DNA from: Nageia nagi
Taxonomy: Eukaryota > Pinophyta
Assembly (NCBI GenBank): GCA_050084985.1
Contig: JBITNC010000002.1
Coordinates: 15,438,001 to 15,502,000, forward strand
Length of the DNA stretch: 64,000 nt
Reading direction: 5' to 3'
The notes beneath the pieces were generated by a model, which did no database searches, was not told the origin of the DNA, and worked only from the letters and a program-made list of their open reading frames with translations. Of this stretch, positions 34,960 through 47,589 are shown piece by piece. The position numbers were made by a program, and so were the translations under genes. The number at the start of each line of letters is the position of its first letter. The first letter of the stretch is position 1.

Positions 34960-37900
34960 ACTATAAATTTACATGGACCAAATGAAGAGATGGGAATGGC
35001 CTGATCATGAGCTAGTTAGATAAGATTCTCATTTCACATACTTGGTTGAGAAAATTCCCTAGATACTACCTAAAGACTCAACCAAAAATTGGTTCAGATG
35101 ACATTGTACTATTACTTGATATGAAATAAAAAAGGAGGATGAGAATTCCCTTGAAATTTAGGAACATGTGGTTGGACCATCTAGATCTAGAGGAGAAAGT
35201 AAAATAATGGTTGAATGTAAATATCCACAAAACTAAGATGTTCTCAGTGACTAAAATACTCTAGCACATCAAACTGCAAATCAATACATGGAACAAAGAA
35301 GTATTTGATAATGTTGAAGCATGATAAGCCAACATTAAGGTAGAACTAGAGGATATCGAAGAGCAAATTGTAAGAATGGGTGATACTATATAGCTAGCAA
35401 CAAAATAAAAGGATGCCTTGTATAGACTACACAACATATTGACCAGTGAGGAAAAACTATAGAGGAAAAAATCATGAGTCACATGGATCCAAGTTGGCTA
35501 TAGGAACACTTCCTTTTTCAAGATGGCAACCTTCAAGCATAGGGTGATGAAAAAAATCAAAGAGATCCAAAAGAAAGTAAGAAATCTACCATGGGATGTG
35601 AAGGTAATTAAGGAGATAGGTGTGAGATTTTTTCAATCTTTACTCTTCGTAGAGGTTAACCTAAAAAAGTAGATTATGGTGGATATACTAGAAAATATTT
35701 CAACTTTAATTATGAAGGAGTATAATAGAATGCTGACAAGATCATTTGCATTTGAGGAGATTACCAAGATACTCCAATATATAGCCCATAATAAAATGCA
35801 TAGACCAAATAGGTTTACAATACAATTCTTCCATAAGTTTTGGCATATAGTTAGATCAGAGTTATTTTAGCAAATATGAGAGCTATAAACATTAGAAAGA
35901 ATTCTTCTAGCATGGAATTCCATTTTCGTTTCCCTAATTCCTAAAGTTATTAATGCCAATGAATTCAATAATTTTTTACTAATCAATCTCTATAACACCA
36001 TTCACAAAATTATGATGAAGGCCCTAGTAAACAAGCTCTAATTATTATTGTACAAGATCATTTATATAGAGCAAGGAGGTTTTGTGTAAGGTAGACAAAT
36101 TATGGACATGATAATAGAACTTCACAAAACTTTGCACTCCACCCACACCAAGAATGATCCCATATTTTTCCTTAATTTGGATATGTAAAAGACATACAAT
36201 AGAGTCAACTAGCTATTCTTGGATTAGGTATGTGAAAAATTTAGCTTCTCCCCTTTGTGGCATTATTCAATAAGATAATGCATCAAAATAACATCATTCT
36301 TAGTCATAATCAATGGAGAAAAAATTATTTATTTTCAATCTCAAAGGGGGATAATACAAGGAGACCCAATATCATTGTACCTTTTTATAATTATGGTTGA
36401 AGCATTGGAGAAGAAAAATTGGATGCTAGAAAACTAGAGGAATAAAAGGAATAGCCCCCACCTCATCTACAGAGACTATAACATATTATCAATTTGTAGA
36501 TGAGACCATACTCATGGGAAGTGCATTAGTGGAGGAAGCATGCCTCTTACTTAAGATCCTTCAACACTATGAAGTAGCCTCTCTTCAGAAAATATTATTC
36601 TTCACCCATACCCTAGTAAGGATACAAGTGAATATTGTTAGTATCTTCTGATGCCAGATTAGGGAAATCCCAAGAACATACGTGGGTATGCCAATGTTCC
36701 CCAAAAGATCAAAACAACCTCTATGGATAGCATTAATTAAGAGATTCCAAATAAAACTTACTAAGTGGAAAGGTATCTCCCTTAGCTTAGTTGGAAAATA
36801 TTTGCTTGTTAAAATTGTACTCTAGAGTATCCCCATCTATTATGCATCTATTTTTGAACTACCTATGGGGCTTTGTGAGAAAAGAGATCAAATTTGCAGC
36901 AAGTTCCTATGGGCAAGAATGGAGGAAAATAGAAGAATGATATTAGTTAGCTATGAGAAGGTGTATAAGAGAAAAATGAAAGGTGGATTAGGCTTGAGGA
37001 ATTTGAAAGACTTCAATACTGCTCTCAGAGGAAAACTAGCCTAGAGAGTTAGCTATGGAGAAGAGAAAAGATGGGTCAAGATATGCAAATATGAATACAA
37101 TAAGGATGATCCAAACTTCCTTAAAGGAGTCAATATCACCAATGACTCCTCTTTATTGAAAGGAATCATGAAGATAATAATGATGCTCTAAGCCAACTCA
37201 GCATAGAGACTAAGCGATGATATAATGATTAACTTTTGGTAAGATGAATGGTGTGATATCCAAGCTTTTTTAAACAAAAACAAAATTAATGAATTAGCAT
37301 TCTAGGCCCAAAATACCATAGGTAAGATAGTAGTGGTATACATTGATAAATAGAATGGATACCATAGATTTAAAGAATTGCTACCACCCAACCCAAACCA
37401 TAAAAAGAAATTCTAGGATCTTAATGATATTTTGCAAGACATGCATGTCCCTATCATGGGGGCTAAGGATCGACCACTTTGAACGTATTACAAGGAGGGG
37501 ATGTACTTAGTCAAAACTGGGTATACGACCCTAGTCCAACCTTAAGAGCAACCCTATCTATTTAAGAAGATATGGATTAAGGGCATCATCCATAAGGTTT
37601 GCTCTTTCCTCTGGTTGGTCTATAGGAGGAGCATTTTGACCCAAGATTACCTAAGAAAATGAGGAATGATATTCTTGAATAGGTATCCACTATTCTAAAA
37701 TACTGAAGAGATGATTGACCATTTATGCCTTCAATACCCCTTTTTTGTAATAGGTGTGGGTTGGCTTATTGGAAGGTAAAGGACATGATATGGGAATTCC
37801 AATCATTAAGGCTATCCAAAAATGGCCCCTCAAGAATTATATAAAGAAAACATGGAAATGGTGTACCTATCTACTCCCACATACCTTTTGGGAATTGTGG

Positions 37901-38130
37901 AAGGAGAGAAATAGATAAATTTTCCAATACAAACCCATGCTACCTCAGATACTGATTTGTAAAATCAAAGCAATGGTGGAAGAAAATTGGAGGACCTTTG
38001 AGAAGGATGATGAGTCCCATGAAGAAAATAATTAAGGGGAGGGAGGGTCAATTTTTATTATCACATGTGAAGGATACATAAGCAGGCCAATCAACCCTAG
38101 CCCCAACAAAAGTGATACTTGAAGAGTATC
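34960..38130 (+). pseudogene. LINE remnant 2: linker, reverse transcriptase, zf-RVT
   Basis: Degraded L1-type ORF2 in the plus direction. Before RT: VTWIQVGYRNTSFFKMATFK and KHRVMKKIKEIQ. RT: IQFFHKFWHIVRSELF (35815-35870), YIEQGGFV-stop-GRQIMD, LNLDM-stop-KTYNRVN (first catalytic Asp kept), QRGIIQGDPISLYLFI and QFVDETILMG (FADD has become FVDE). Later KGGLGLRNLKDFN-like text lies near 36985, and ELWKERNR with IFQYKPM near 37900. The endonuclease is not recognisable. Stops and shifts are frequent, with no poly(A) or target duplication found. Confidence 0.8.
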
Positions 38131-38984
38131 TATAAAGAATGGTGTAGGAAATTGAGTGAATCAAAAGTTGGAAGAAGCCAAGACTGTCAAGAAGGAAGTG
38201 GAAGCACTTCCATTACTTTTTCAAAAGATGGTATTGGGTGAAAACCCTAAGAAAAGTAAAGGAGGAAAAGAAATTAAAAGTTATCCATCAATGAATACAA
38301 ATAATTTATGATAAAAATTACAAATAACATGTTTTTAGAAAATAAATCTTTGTATCAGTAACAATAGAGGATATCCCTTTTGGAATCAAACTAGGAAAAC
38401 ACACTGACCTCACTTAGGTAGAGTTGGAGGGGATGTAGGGCATGTATGAGCTCAGCATAACTTGGTTGGATCTAGCAAGATACAACAAGCTAGAGTCAAT
38501 TGAGAAGATTATGGTTTTTGGTGCTATGGAGAACATAGGAAAATAGAATAGTTTTTATCAAAGAAATAATGTTGATATTGTATATCATACTCTTTGTTAA
38601 CCCATATTTTGGAATTCCTATATAAAGAATCCCCTAAATAAATTTAACCTTGCCAAAAAAAGAAACTATGATGTATTGAAGTTTACTAATTTTTTATTTA
38701 TTGTTGCCTTCATTTATGATGTAGTAGCAAGAGAAGAGCAAACTTTTGAGATTGATATTTTTTTGTAAATTAGGATTTCTTTATGATTAACTTAAAGTAA
38801 ATGCATTTTTAACCTCTATTTTTTTCTTTTTCTATAACTAGAAAATCACTTAAACCTTATAATTTTTTTATAGTACAAATAATTTTTTCTTATAGTACAA
38901 ATAATTTACAAATGTGATCCTCAAGAAGTCACCAAATATTTCTCTTTGTAGTTTCAAAGAACTTAATGGCTTCATAAAATGTCG
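38131..38984. other. AT-rich spacer
   Basis: No coding signal. A short tandem duplication (cttatagtacaaataatttt type) is seen at about 38856-38905. Confidence 0.4.
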
Positions 38985-39769
38985 ATCCTCTAATATTGAG
39001 ATTATTTTTAGATGAAATAATCTTTTCTATTAATAATATGAAAATTTATATACATAGTAGAAATATATAAATTAAAAATAAAGATTTCTCATGTAAGAAA
39101 AAATCTCTTAAACATTATCACCATATTATGAGCACAAAGCCAATCTCACAAAGTTGAAATCAATGTAAAGTGGTTCCTCTAACCATGGGAGTATATCCAC
39201 TAACTAATATCTTTCTCATTCACAAAGACAACTCTCTTACAAGAACTCTTTCTTCCTATCGTAAGACTAATCTTAAAGCACAACTTTGCTTCAACTTTTT
39301 CCTGTATATATCAAGGAGAGGGTCTTCTATTTATTGGTAAAAAACCTTCCTTGGATCACCTTTTTAATCGATATACAATTTCATGACATGCTACACCTTT
39401 TACCCAAGTGGCATGCTCATGAGATGGAGTGTAGTATAAGTTAAATTATCATATTCACTTAAATACTTAAGGTATCTAACGATACCTTTAAGTATTGGTT
39501 AATTTACAAGAACCTTAGAAATTCTTACAATAATGCATTATACATTCCAAAAATTATCAGGTTACATGATATACAAAATTTTTTCATTTTGAAAGGCTTT
39601 TTAATAACATATTTTAACTAAAATGCAATAACAAAAAATGGTAGTGACAATTTCAAACAATATGATAACTTGATCTAAGCTTCAATTGTTAAAGCAATAT
39701 TTATAAATTGTAATAATGGCTAGTTCATCACTCAAGTAGAACTAACCAAAAGGTACACACACATATCAA
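38985..39769 (-). repeat. Probable 3' LTR of a Ty1/Copia element (minus strand)
   Basis: Downstream of the Copia RNase H on the minus strand the sequence starts TGTTGATATG at 39769. It later has an AATAAATAGAAGACC promoter-like stretch (about 39340) and a block gtggatatactccc...gaaccac (about 39176-39210). Gtgga..gaaccac is typical of the R/U5 of plant Copia LTRs. The far end (near 38985, ..gatcgaca) is uncertain. A 15-bp inverted repeat (aatacttaaggtatc / gatacctttaagtatt) lies at 39462-39496. Confidence 0.5.
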
Positions 39770-39849
39770 CACTATACAACCAAAAATCCTCCTAGGGGTG
39801 AAATTTTCACCACAAGCATGAACTCATAAGAATTCAAACTTCAATCCCC

Positions 39850-41330
39850 ATTGAGGGAAACTCACTAACCAGATAGAATCTTTGAGCTTGCAAAATTGAG
39901 CTTCAGGAAAGGATTTAGTGAATTCAATAGAGTTTAGGGTGGATGGAAAATACTATAAGTATATGATACTATCCAAAACCTTCTCCCTAATGAATTGTGC
40001 TTGGATTTCAACATGTTTTATTCTTGGATGGAAAACAAATTTATTAACCAAAGAAATAGCTGATTGATTATTTTAAGAAATTTTAGATGGATGATTTTGC
40101 TCATACCCAATTTCTTTTAGAATATGCCTAAGTCAAATATCTTCTTAGGTCATAACAAATATGGCTTGATATTCAACTTCTATGATGGAAAGAGAAATAA
40201 TAGGCTTATTCTTAGAAGCCCAAGAGATAGCACCTAAGACAATGCTAAACACATACACATAGGTTGATTTTCTATCATCTCAATATCTCCCATAGTTAGA
40301 ATCTGATAACCTTAAGAGAACAAATGAGGGTAACTTGAAATACTTGAGAGGAAGATCCTTCATTCTTGTAACATACCTCAAGATTTTTTTAACAACATTA
40401 AGGTGTTCAACATATGATTTTTTGCATAAACTGTACCATCAAATTTACTACATAGGCAATATATATCCTAAAGATAGTAAATTAAAGTAGATTGCCAATT
40501 AATTTCCTATAAGATGTAGCATCTACCAACTAAGAGTTGAAACTAAGGAAAAGAGTGATTCCAAGAGAGGCTAGGATTGCAACAAGTTTGCACTCCTCCA
40601 TTCTAAATTTTACAAAGTATATAAAGAGTTAAGTAATATCCTTATAATGGTATACTTGCGTACCAAGGTAGTAGTACAAGAGACCAAGATCAATCATTTC
40701 AAATATAACCTTAAGTTTGGATATGCAATTTTGAATGATTTTGATATTATTTCCCATGATTAGAAGATCATGCACATAGAGAAGAATCAATACCACGTAT
40801 TATCCTTGATTGAGCACATATATCTAAATTAGAGAAGCACTTAAAGAACCCAATATCCATAAAGTATCATAAAATCATTTTTTTGTATTAGGCGCTAGGT
40901 GCTTCTTAAGTCCATACAAGGACTTATGTAGCTTGTATACAAGTTTATACTAGTTTATTAATGTAGATATCCATATTTAAATTATCATTGAGAAAATAAC
41001 TCTTGATATCAAGTTGAAGAACTTTCCATCCTTGAGCTATTGAAAGAGAAGGATTAACCTAATTGTAGGTATCTTTTCTATAGGATCAAAGGTTTCCTCA
41101 TAATAAATTATGTATTTATGAGCAAAACCTTTGACCATTAACCTTGCTTTGTATGTCTCCATATCACTAAATGAATTGTATATGATCTTGTAGATCCACT
41201 TATTACCAATCACATTCTTCTCATTGGAATAAGTAACCAAGTCCCATGTTTCATTTTTCATTACTCCAATTTCATGGCTTCTATCTAGCACTTCTACTTT
41301 GAAGCTTCCTTGAATCATAAGGGCTCATTT
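39850..41330 (-). pseudogene. Ty1/Copia reverse transcriptase and RNase H
   Basis: Minus-strand text: ETWDLVTYSNEKNVIGNKWI, YKARLMVKGFAHKYIIYYEE, TFDPIEKIPTIRLIL (open frame 41318-41037), then LQLDIKSYFLNDNL with the first RT Asp. LLIMGNN occupies the place of Y-V-D-D, and ATSYRKLIGNLL follows. RNase H: IKHVEIQAQFIREKVLD and EFTKSFPEAQFCKL, ending near 39860. The order and motifs identify Copia pol, transcribed toward lower coordinates. It is heavily damaged. Confidence 0.8.
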
Positions 41331-41384
41331 TTACTATCAATTTTACTAAATAAGGATTTATTTGGGTGAGTGCTAGAAGTTGAA

Positions 41385-42170
41385 TCCCCTTTAAGGCCAA
41401 AAAGTAGAAGTGTTTTCCTTGATTTTTAAGTTTGAGCATGATTGATCTCAAAATTTGAAGCCCTTAAACATGGAATCATGAAAAAGATCATTGGAGTGAA
41501 CATGTAGTGCTTAGAGTCTAGTTTTCAAATATGCAATTTATTCTAATACCCAAATCATAGAATTTAAAATTTGATAGGATGAAAAAAATCACTTTTTAAA
41601 AAAAACATTTTTGGATCATACCATGCACGTGTCTATCATGCATAATTTGACTAAAATATAGGTATTTTTAAAAATCATTTTAGACATAGATACCTAAGAC
41701 ATTGAAGCTTGTCATGGATATTTTTTCATAATTTTTTCATCAATGATTTTTTTATTAATTTTGTATTGGGCATGTTTGTGGTTTCGAAAAGTGCTAGTGT
41801 CCATCATGCATAATTTGACCTAAACTTAATCTTTTTTTAAATTTTATTTTTTAATCTTATAGAGAATTATTTAAAGCTTTTCCCTGTATAATTATTTTTT
41901 TAGAACTCCTAAAAAATAAAAAGTTATTAAGAAAATCAGATACCATCATATTTCAAGTATATGGACCACTTTTACTAAAAAATAATTAAAAAATATAAAA
42001 TCTTATCCAATTGTAAAAAAATTGCATATTTGAAATCTATAATGGGTTTTAATTTCATAAAAAAATTCTACTAAAAATGCTAACAAACATATGCCTAAAG
42101 TTGATATTTTCCATTAACATTACCATGAACACATAACTGCAAGTCCAAGGCTAAGTGTTGGGTCACCAAG
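41385..42170 (-). repeat. Dispersed repeat, copy 1 (inverted partner at 51.05-51.81 kb)
   Basis: This block lies in the linker between Copia integrase and RT, where no such length is expected, so it is probably an insertion. It aligns by eye with the reverse complement of 51050-51810. Shared landmarks in the same order are tgttttcctt.atttttaag, aagccctta, agttttcaaatatg.aattta, atgcataatttgacctaaac, gggttttaatttcat, and the taagtgttgg..cacca end. Direct repeats of the atgcataatttgac phrase occur within it. It encodes nothing recognisable. Confidence 0.6.
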
Positions 42171-42364
42171 CCTTTTTCAAGCCTAAAACCAAGGTAAAAT
42201 TAGAGATTCAAATATCATAATCTTGATATATCAAGATCTTGATAAATATAGGGATCTCGATATTTAAAGCTAAGAAAATATTTTAATTTTAAATATCAAG
42301 ATCTCGATATTTATTGGGATCCCAAACCTAAATCAGGATCCTAATTTTTTTGACATTAAATTTT

Positions 42365-42450
42365 AACTTAGTTAATTTTCCCCTTCCCCTTCAAGTGGAT
42401 TCAAATTTAGTTAATTTCCCCCTTCCCCTTCAAGTGGATTCAACTTCTTT
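42365..42450. repeat. Short tandem duplication
   Basis: ttccccttcaagtggattcaa, preceded by tagttaatttt, occurs twice in a row, offset about 49 bp. Confidence 0.8.
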
Positions 42451-42499
42451 CTTTCAACCTTTACAAGATCATATTTGTTTTATCCTCTATGTTGAAGAA

Positions 42500-43330
42500 T
42501 TTTGCTCCTAAGGTGACTTATCTACATCAATATCCAACCAGTTACGTGCAACTAAAGAGTCATCTAGATCATCAACATCATCATTAGAAGTAAATTCTTT
42601 GAGAAGTTCATTGAACTTTACATCCCTCGAAATGAACATTGCTCTATAGGATAAAGAGTAGATCCTATATCCTCTATGCTGACTATCATGGCCCACAAAG
42701 ATGCACTTTTTGGATCTTTTCTCCAACTTCATCCTTTTCTTAGAAATAATGTAAGAGAAGGCTTCATAACCAAAAATCCTTAAAGTGAGAGATGTTAGGT
42801 TTCTTTCCTATCCATGCTTAAAAAGAAGTTTTTCGTTCAACAACTTTTGTGGGAAACCTATTCAAGGTGTAAATTGTAGTGCTCATAGCTTCACTTCATT
42901 AGAAACTAGAAATATTTTCCAACATGCATCTAGACATATCCATGATTTTTTTGTTTTCCTTTAGACAACACCATTTTAGAGGAATTGTAAATTTTCTCTT
43001 GATCCCACACTGGTACAATAGTAATTAAACTCATTATTGTTATACTCACCCCCATTATTTGATCTTAGCATCTTGATTTTAAGGCCTATTTAATTTTCAA
43101 CTAAGGTTTGAAATCTTTGAACCTATAAAAATTTTGATCCTTATGCTTGAGTAGATAACCAAATATCATTCTATTAAAGTTGTTGATGAAGGTTAAGGCT
43201 TCAGATGCTTCCTCAACAGACTTAGTCTAAAATGGACCCATCAAATCTAAATGTATAAGCTGATAAGGTTAAGATACCCTTATTTCCTTATCTTCATCAA
43301 AATTATACCTTTCCACTTATAAGCCAACAC
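42500..43330 (-). pseudogene. Ty1/Copia integrase, C-terminal part
   Basis: Minus strand, 43300 to 42508: LIHLDLMGPF-stop-TKSVEEA and ALTFINNFNRMIFGYLLK (core), SEAMSTTIYTLNRFPTKVVE, PNISHFKD and, after a one-base frame change, LRIFGYEAFSYIISKKRMKL, SKKCIFVGHDSQHRGYRIYS and FISRDVKFNE. This is the integrase end of a Copia polyprotein. It is upstream (5') of the RT at 41.3 kb on the same strand, so both belong to one element. Gag, protease and 5' LTR are missing. Confidence 0.8.
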
Positions 43331-43612
43331 AAGCATTTGATTCTCCATAAGATGAAGTATCTTAAATAAAATAAGGTTAAGCATATTTTAGAAAAGGTTT
43401 AACTATTTGCTATAAATATCCAACCTCATTTAAGCATTACGTTATCCCAAAAAATTAGTGCACTAGACTTGAGAGAAGTTTCAAATACATAAACTTTGAT
43501 CAAAATATCATAAGCTATGCAAAAAACTGTTAAGCCAAAAAAATACCAAATTTGTTATGCCACTAAGTTAATATTTACAAGTTGTATTATGTCAATTTGA
43601 CCATACCACAAA

Positions 43613-44709
43613 CACTACTACCAAAAAAGGGATTTGCATCCTTTTTTATGGCTAAACTCTTTATTATTTTATTTTACATTTTTCCAATTTTTTTGATGCA
43701 AAAAAGGATGCAAACGGTAAGTCAAAAATTATGTCAATTTTTGCATCAATTTTTTGCCACTTTTTGAAGTCATTTTTGGTGTCCTTAAAGCTACTTTTTG
43801 TGTCATTTTTACATTATTTTTAGAATTTATGTCAATTTTTGCATCATTTTTCAAAATTTGCATCTAATTTTTATAATTTGCATTAGTTTTTGCATCAGTT
43901 TTCAAAATAAAATATCATATAATCATAGATCTTTTAATTCTATGTGATTTTAAAAAATGGGCTCAAAAAGATATCCGGATCAAAAGTTATGGCCTTTGTA
44001 AGGTACATCATTTTTATTAGGTCTTTGGGTAATGACATAGGTCCATTAAACCATTTCAGTAATGGGGTTAGTAGTTTAGGTTTCAAATTTTTAAATAATA
44101 TAGTAAGGTTTTTAATATCTCCTTCTTTATTAGTATTCAAAGGAGTTTTCTTTTCTGCAACTATAGGCTTATTCTCTTTTTTCTTTTCTTCAACTATGAA
44201 TTTTTTTTTTATGTGGGCTTATTCTCTTTTTTCTTTTCTTCAACTATGGAGTTTTTTTTTTATGTGGGCTTATTCTCTTTGGGCTTCTTATCTACCTTTT
44301 GCACCATAGCTACTATCAAAACTTGAAAACTAAGGAAGCAAAAAATTATCTAAAGTGTATTAAATGTAAGCATTATAGGGAGGGTTTGTTGATATATATA
44401 GATAGGAGAGGGTATTTGGCTATTGCTAATCATTTTTTGTATGGATGGAGGATGAAATGAATGTGAGCCTTTGATTGGTCAATTTATGAATAGGTAAAAT
44501 ATGTTTTATGTTTTTGTTGGTGAAATGCAATGCAAAATTTGCTTCAGAATTTGCATTGGATTTTACGTCAAATTTTGCATTGAAAAAGGTGAAAAATGGA
44601 AAAATAAATAAAATGATGCATTTTGATGTAGGATGATGCAAATTAATGTTGGTTTTTTTTTCATATTTTAAGATGCAAAAAGGATGCAAATCGCCTCTTG
44701 GTAGTAGTG
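43613..44709. mobile_element. Non-autonomous CACTA (En/Spm-type) DNA transposon
   Basis: The left end CACTACTACCAAAAAAGG, then gatttgcatcctttttt, matches the reverse complement of the right end, ..ggatgcaaatcgcctcttggtagtagtg. Both ends begin CACTA, and the 3-bp duplication aaa is at 43610-43612 and 44710-44712, as the superfamily requires. Both subterminal zones repeat the tttgcatc/gatgcaaa motif many times (43640-43900 and 44525-44690), the expected transposase-binding array. At 1097 bp it is far too short for a transposase and must depend on another copy. Confidence 0.85.
43940..44330 (-). pseudogene. Peptide-coding remnant inside the CACTA element
   Basis: On the minus strand the text reads MVQKVDKKPKENKP, then repeated VEEKKKENKP-type units with stops and a shift, then TNKEGDIKNLTILFKNLKPK, LLTPLLKWFNGPMSLPKDLI and FDPDIF. 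The Lys/Glu units come from a tandem duplication of about 55 bp (44165-44280). It may be a leftover of the parent element's second gene, but I cannot match it to a family. Confidence 0.35.
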
Positions 44710-44712
44710 AAA

Positions 44713-47580
44713 TAATGACGTCTTAATTGTAGAAGGCCATAACTCAAGATGCATAAGTTCTTTTCTATATACAAACATGTTGATTTAGAGGTTTAGGGTC
44801 TCTTTCAATAATGCTGACTAATAGATAAGAATAAGCCATAAATAATGCCAAGCTTGACCATGCTACTAGTCATGATGCAAATGATGAATGAAGGTAGCAT
44901 TAATCCCTTAACATAGATTCAACTTCCATAAATGCATAAATACACTTCCCATCAATGGAAATAAATTATCATCTATCCATAATATATAAAATTCCCAATA
45001 ATAGAAGTAATGTGGTATAATTTTGCAATTTGGAGAAGGATGAACCTTTTTAACCACTCCAACAAGAAAGTATTCATGATAAGGGCGAACCCTTTTAACC
45101 ACTCTATCAAAATTTTCAACTTTCTACCAAGATAGAGGAACATAAACAAGGATAAATTCCCAAAACATGAAAGTATATTAGCATCAATCCCAAAAATAGG
45201 ATAAACTTTCAAAAATGAAATCAAGGTGGCAAGAATCCAAATCATAGATAAATTTTCAACAAATAATGTGGTATTAAATGAAAATATAGATATAAAGTTT
45301 GAACCATGGAAGACACTAATCCATTTGCATAAAAAGAAAAACTACATATATTGTCAATTTGCATTATGGAAAAGACCCAAAAGTTTTATTACCAAGTCCA
45401 TAATATTATTTATCAATCTATAAAATAATTGCAACAATGCCACCAAGTGTAAATTTCTTTCCATTAATAAGGCTAAGGCACAAGATTGCACTTTATTGGC
45501 AAAATTAGCCAACCAACATTGTTGATTTTTTTCAAATCAAGGTAATCAACTAAACATGTTAACTTTTAGCTAAAAGTAATCAATAAGGCATGCTTAAATT
45601 GCTAACTAATTTCACATGTGCAAAAGGTTTATAATCAAATCAAGTGATATAACCCATACATCCAACATTTTATCATAACCAAGTAATATTTGAGATGGTA
45701 GAGTTGAGGTTATTTTTCTTGTAAAATTAGGCCTTCACTTAGATACCCGCATGGAACCCAAGTCCTACCAATCCTCAACCAGTTCTTCTTAGTCAGTAAT
45801 ATACTCTCACAAGGGTACTAACTATTTTTCAAGTATGTGACATATGTTGGATTTCTCAAATTATTATCTTCATTAGGTTTCAAGTTACCCTCCTATGTTA
45901 TTAGGATAATCCCTGAATGGACATGCGAATATGTGGTATCACTACACATATGCTTGTCCACCTATATGGATTTATATCCATACCAATATAAAACTTAGGA
46001 GAAATTAATAAGTATAGGCTTTACACCATTTGAATTTTCAAACTAAAGGCTCCAAACTATCTTGTTCTCCCTTTGTAGTTCCCCAAATAAATCATGTTGC
46101 AGAATATAACGTGTAAATGTGTTCATTTTAGAGCGTGTATTTTTAATATTTGTGATTAACAAAAAATAAAAGCAAAGTTCTTAAAAAAGATACATCATCC
46201 TCAAAAAATGAAACCAAAGAGTCCAATTGGTTTTGTTACCAACCCCAAGATAACCTCTTTACAAAAAAATATGGGTTCATTATTTTTAAGTAACAATGAT
46301 CATTATTTCCTTTCACCAATCATATGTTTAAACCTAGGAAAAAATAATTTCCTTTCACCAATCATGTACCTAAAAAATTCCTCATTTTTAATTTTACCAC
46401 TTAAGAAGAAATATTACAACATTTTACTGAAGTAAACAATCATTCATCCCCTTTCAATATTAAAGGTACTTAGGTTAAATTTTTTTTTGTAATTTTACCT
46501 TAAAAGAAAAAAAAGCACTAAGGGAAAGAAAAATAATCCCCCCTTTCAATACTTAGAAAAAAAATTACCTCTCCACTTTTTCTTATTTAAAAAAAAAATC
46601 TAAGTTTATAAGAGTTAAAAATTAGGCCCCCCTTCTTTGCCTCGCCCCCCCAACCTACCACCTCAGGTAAAAAACTTTATTTATCCCAAAAATAAATCTT
46701 AAAGAGTGCTTCCTCTATTTAAATAATATTTCCATTATAAAAAATATCCCCTCCAAAAATAACCTCCTTTCTATACATCATTAATAAAAACTTGATCCCC
46801 CAAATATTAAAAAAAATTAAAGGATTGTGAATGCACAAAGAAATTTTACTCCACGCCATCAAAAAATTTGTACTCATTAATATAGTATGTGTAGAAAAAA
46901 TATTAAGGAATGCCAAGCATGATAGGAACTAATGAGATGGTGATTGCAGGGGAGGTTTAGGAGGTTAGATGGGGGTGACACTAAGCAAGCAGGCCAAGCA
47001 ACTGAGGGTGAATGAGATTGGGAAGGTAGGGTGTGAGGGAGGTGAAGTGTCCATGTAGAGTACGATGGAGAGCTCACCATAATCAAGAGGTACTGCATAC
47101 GAGGTGATGGAGGCTATGCTTGGTGATTGGTAGCATTGGGTTAGTTAACCGTTAGGACCAACTAAGGTTGGAATCGATCGAGGGTTGGGCTGATCACTAG
47201 GGCCGATTGAGGTTGGAGTGGGATATACATTTTTATTCTATTTATCCTAAAAAGGTTACCATGTTCGATCCCAAATACTATTCACTTAGGTGCATCGATG
47301 AAGCTCATGGAGGCAAGCGATGGGGAGATAAAATAATATCAATGAAGAGCTGCATGATGTGGATAGGTTGTTGTTGTGGTAGAGTTGATGCCACCTATTC
47401 CTACCTCAATTAATGTAATTTGAATGGTGAAGAGAGGAGTGAGTAGAGGTCAAGAGGAGAGAGGATTATGTGATGAGAAGTCATATGGTGGAGCGATGGT
47501 GGGAGGTGGCCACCAGAGTAGATTAGCTACAGCTACCAAGCTCTAAACCTTATATATTTATTTATTAAAAATGTTTTTAA
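44713..47580. other. Long stretch with no recognisable gene
   Basis: No TE domain or host gene is visible. 46490-46680 holds C-runs among A-runs, and 46920-47560 is richer in G. The open frames here (for example 45245-44973 minus, hydrophobic; 47207-47413 plus) have no motif I recognise and are probably chance. Confidence 0.4.
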
Positions 47581-47589
47581 CTATGGTAG

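Noticed and set aside
35261-35482. 73-codon minus-strand ORF
   Set aside because: Antisense to the LINE ORF2 linker text on the plus strand.
44973-45245. Hydrophobic 90-codon minus-strand ORF that could be a membrane protein
   Set aside because: AT-rich DNA yields such text by chance. There is no family match, and the similar stretches EWLKGF/EWLKRF come from a local DNA repeat.
46877-47098. Ser/Pro/His-rich 73-codon ORF
   Set aside because: No motif and no supporting context; probably chance in a more GC-rich patch.
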